Positions 39,652-41,182 of a stretch of DNA of 41,182 nucleotides are shown here, piece after piece. Positions within the stretch are counted from its first letter, which is position 1; every line of letters begins with the position of its first letter. Source of the stretch: Accumulibacter sp. (GTDB taxonomy: Bacteria; Pseudomonadota; Gammaproteobacteria; Burkholderiales; Rhodocyclaceae); the NCBI RefSeq assembly GCF_023806565.1, contig NZ_JAMTDV010000021.1:1-41182 (forward strand), read 5' to 3'. A program made the translations under genes and the position numbers. Below the pieces are notes generated by a model. That model was not told the DNA's origin and made no database searches. It saw only the letters and a program-made list of their open reading frames with translations.

Positions 39652-40851
39652 ATGCGAGCCATTGAGGAAGAAATCGAGCAGATCGAGCGCGGGTCGGAAG
39701 AACTGCTGATCCGAGCCGAACTGCTCGAAAAACTGAAGGCCGGTCGGCCTCTGCGGATCAAGGCAGGATTTGATCCCACGGCGCCCGATCTGCATCTCGG
39801 GCACACGGTCCTGATCAACAAACTCCGGCATTTTCAGGATCTCGGTCATCACGTGATGTTCCTGATCGGGGATTTCACCGGAATGATTGGGGATCCGACC
39901 GGCAAGAACGTGACGCGACCGCCCTTGTCACGCGAGCAGATCGTCGTCAATGCCCGGACTTATCAGGAGCAGGTGTTCAAGATTCTCGACCCGCAAAAAA
40001 CGGAAATCTGCTTCAATTCACGCTGGTTCGAGCCGCTGGGAGCGTCCGGAATGATCCGGCTGGCCGCTCTGCACACGGTGGCGAGGATGCTGGAACGCGA
40101 CGATTTTGCCAAGCGCCATCGCAATGGTCAGCCGATCGCGATCCACGAACTGCTCTATCCGCTATGCCAGGGGTATGACTCCGTTGCGATGAGGGCCGAC
40201 GTCGAACTCGGTGGTACCGATCAGAAGTTCAACCTCCTCGTTGGACGAGAGTTGCAGAAGCACTACGGGCAGGCGCCGCAGTGCATTCTGACCATGCCAC
40301 TGCTCGAAGGACTGGACGGCATCAACAAGATGTCAAAGTCGCTCGGAAATTACGTGGGAATCAACGAGCCGCCCGCTGAGATGTTCGGCAAATTGATGTC
40401 GATTTCCGATGACTTGATGTGGCGATACTTCGAGCTGCTTTCGTTCCGAAGCATGCAGGCCATCAATGACTTGCAACAGGAGGCGGCGGGCGGCCGCAAT
40501 CCGCGTGACATCAAGGTCCTGCTGGCGCACGAAATCGTCGAGCGCTTTCATGGAACGGTTGCCGCCGCGCAGGCGCAGGCCGACTTCGATGCGCGCTTTC
40601 GGCAGGGGGTCATTCCCGAAGACATCCCGCAGGTGAACCTGCTGGCTGGCGAGTCACCCCCTGCCATCGCGCAGGTCCTCAAGCAGGCGGGCCTTACTGG
40701 CAGCACCTCGGAGGCTTTGCGCATGATCGAGCAAGGTGGCGTCAGAGTGGACGGCATCCGGATAGACGACAAACAGTTTGTGCTTCCGAGCAAAGGGAGC
40801 TTCGTCCTGCAGGTCGGCAAGCGCAAGTACGCCCGAGTCAGCATCGCCTGA
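39652..40851 (+). CDS. tyrS: Tyrosyl-tRNA synthetase
   Basis: 399 aa. Class I synthetase of the TyrZ/TyrS2 subgroup: [20 protein letters not shown] (HIGH motif), [56 protein letters not shown] and a C-terminal S4 RNA-binding domain (about residues 335-399). Start ATG at 39652, 31 nt after the ferredoxin. An inverted repeat near 40879-40904 without a T-tract may end the transcript. Confidence 0.97.
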   Translation: MRAIEEEIEQIERGSEELLIRAELLEKLKAGRPLRIKAGFDPTAPDLHLGHTVLINKLRHFQDLGHHVMFLIGDFTGMIGDPTGKNVTRPPLSREQIVVNARTYQEQVFKILDPQKTEICFNSRWFEPLGASGMIRLAALHTVARMLERDDFAKRHRNGQPIAIHELLYPLCQGYDSVAMRADVELGGTDQKFNLLVGRELQKHYGQAPQCILTMPLLEGLDGINKMSKSLGNYVGINEPPAEMFGKLMSISDDLMWRYFELLSFRSMQAINDLQQEAAGGRNPRDIKVLLAHEIVERFHGTVAAAQAQADFDARFRQGVIPEDIPQVNLLAGESPPAIAQVLKQAGLTGSTSEALRMIEQGGVRVDGIRIDDKQFVLPSKGSFVLQVGKRKYARVSIA

Positions 40852-41046
40852 GCGAGGATCAGACGGTCCCGCCTTCGCCACGGGGCAAGAGAGGCTTGCC
40901 GTGCCATCAACACCGCGCAGGTTCGCAGTTTCGTTGCTCGGAACGATAGATCCTTTTTAAATTGGCCGCTTATGTGCTTTCGGTGAGCCCTGCCGGAGAG
41001 TGTCAGGGCATCGGGGGGCGATTGGCGGGTTCTGCAAGTCCAGGTG
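40852..41046. other. Spacer between tyrS and the rrn promoter
   Basis: No gene seen. Contains a bulged inverted repeat CACGG/CTTGCCGTG near 40879-40904, an AT-rich patch around 40950-40962 and a GCCCTG/CAGGGC hairpin near 40987-41010. Confidence 0.4.
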
Positions 41047-41074
41047 TTGACGTCGCAGGAAACGTCTGTATAAT
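41047..41074 (+). promoter_or_regulatory. rRNA operon promoter (P1-like)
   Basis: TTGACG (41047-41052), 16-bp spacer, consensus TATAAT (41069-41074), followed by the GC-rich discriminator GCGCCC typical of growth-rate and ppGpp-controlled rRNA promoters. boxA follows downstream. Confidence 0.85.
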
Positions 41075-41129
41075 GCGCCCCTCTCGCTGCTCGGGCAGCA
41101 AGGCGGAGCGGCCGAACAACCGCGCTGCA

Positions 41130-41140
41130 GCTCTTTAACA
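41130..41140 (+). promoter_or_regulatory. boxA antitermination element of an rrn leader
   Basis: GCTCTTTAACA is the boxA consensus for NusB/NusE-dependent antitermination. The following leader (ACTGGACAACCGATAGGTGT) is typical of sequence just before 16S rRNA, so the 16S gene should begin soon after the window ends. Confidence 0.82.
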
Positions 41141-41182
41141 ACTGGACAACCGATAGGTGTGGGTTCTGGATTTGGTGGTGAT

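Overview
The window reads as chromosomal DNA of a high-GC betaproteobacterium, most likely a Rhodocyclales relative (Azoarcus/Thauera/Candidatus Accumulibacter type). The reasons are a tRNA-Ile(CAU) split by a small group I intron resembling the one known from Azoarcus, a heme d1 gene pair (nirJ-nirN) behind an FNR/Dnr-like site, betaproteobacterial housekeeping genes, and an rRNA-operon promoter with boxA at the right edge. Species-level assignment is inference.

Layout. (1) 1-1.9 kb: a Cys/Met-metabolism PLP enzyme, then the intron-split tRNA-Ile(CAU) and its terminator. (2) 1.9-11 kb: an accessory region. It starts with a LysR regulator divergent from a tightly overlapped five-gene operon (three consecutive RraA/HMG-aldolase-like paralogs, a class I aminotransferase, an alpha/beta hydrolase). 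An ABM-domain gene follows, then a mosaic of mobile-element debris: a serine-recombinase C-terminus with its coupled small gene, a 5'-truncated IS21-type istB, a frameshifted XRE/SNF2-helicase remnant, a palindrome cluster and an orphan Phd/YefM-like antitoxin. (3) 11-19.5 kb: fur divergent from bamE-dapB-trmL, then gpsA, an OmpA-like lipoprotein, an unknown Cys-containing protein, glpK, a histidine phosphatase and a CBS-pair protein. (4) 19.5-28.3 kb: cytochrome c4, engB, a structured RNA element, hemB, an acyltransferase, HAD phosphatase with argB, gluQ, clsB and mscS. (5) 28.3-33 kb: nirJ-nirN under an apparent oxygen/NO-responsive class II promoter, an Ala/Lys-rich exported protein, a DUF192 protein and ubiC. 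(6) 33-41.2 kb: ftsY-ftsE-ftsX on the minus strand, divergent from an M16 peptidase pair, rsmD, coaD, a YfhL-type ferredoxin and tyrS. The window closes in the leader of an rrn operon.

The strongest candidate for something undescribed is the operon at 3258-7253. Three tandem aldolase-family paralogs all keep the metal/catalytic (D/E)-X20-R-D signature and are translationally coupled to an aminotransferase. This suggests transamination of a branched hydroxy-amino acid followed by retro-aldol cleavage, perhaps by a hetero-oligomeric aldolase. Second in interest are the compact multi-hairpin RNA element between engB and hemB, whose exposed loop carries the anti-Shine-Dalgarno sequence, and the tRNA intron.
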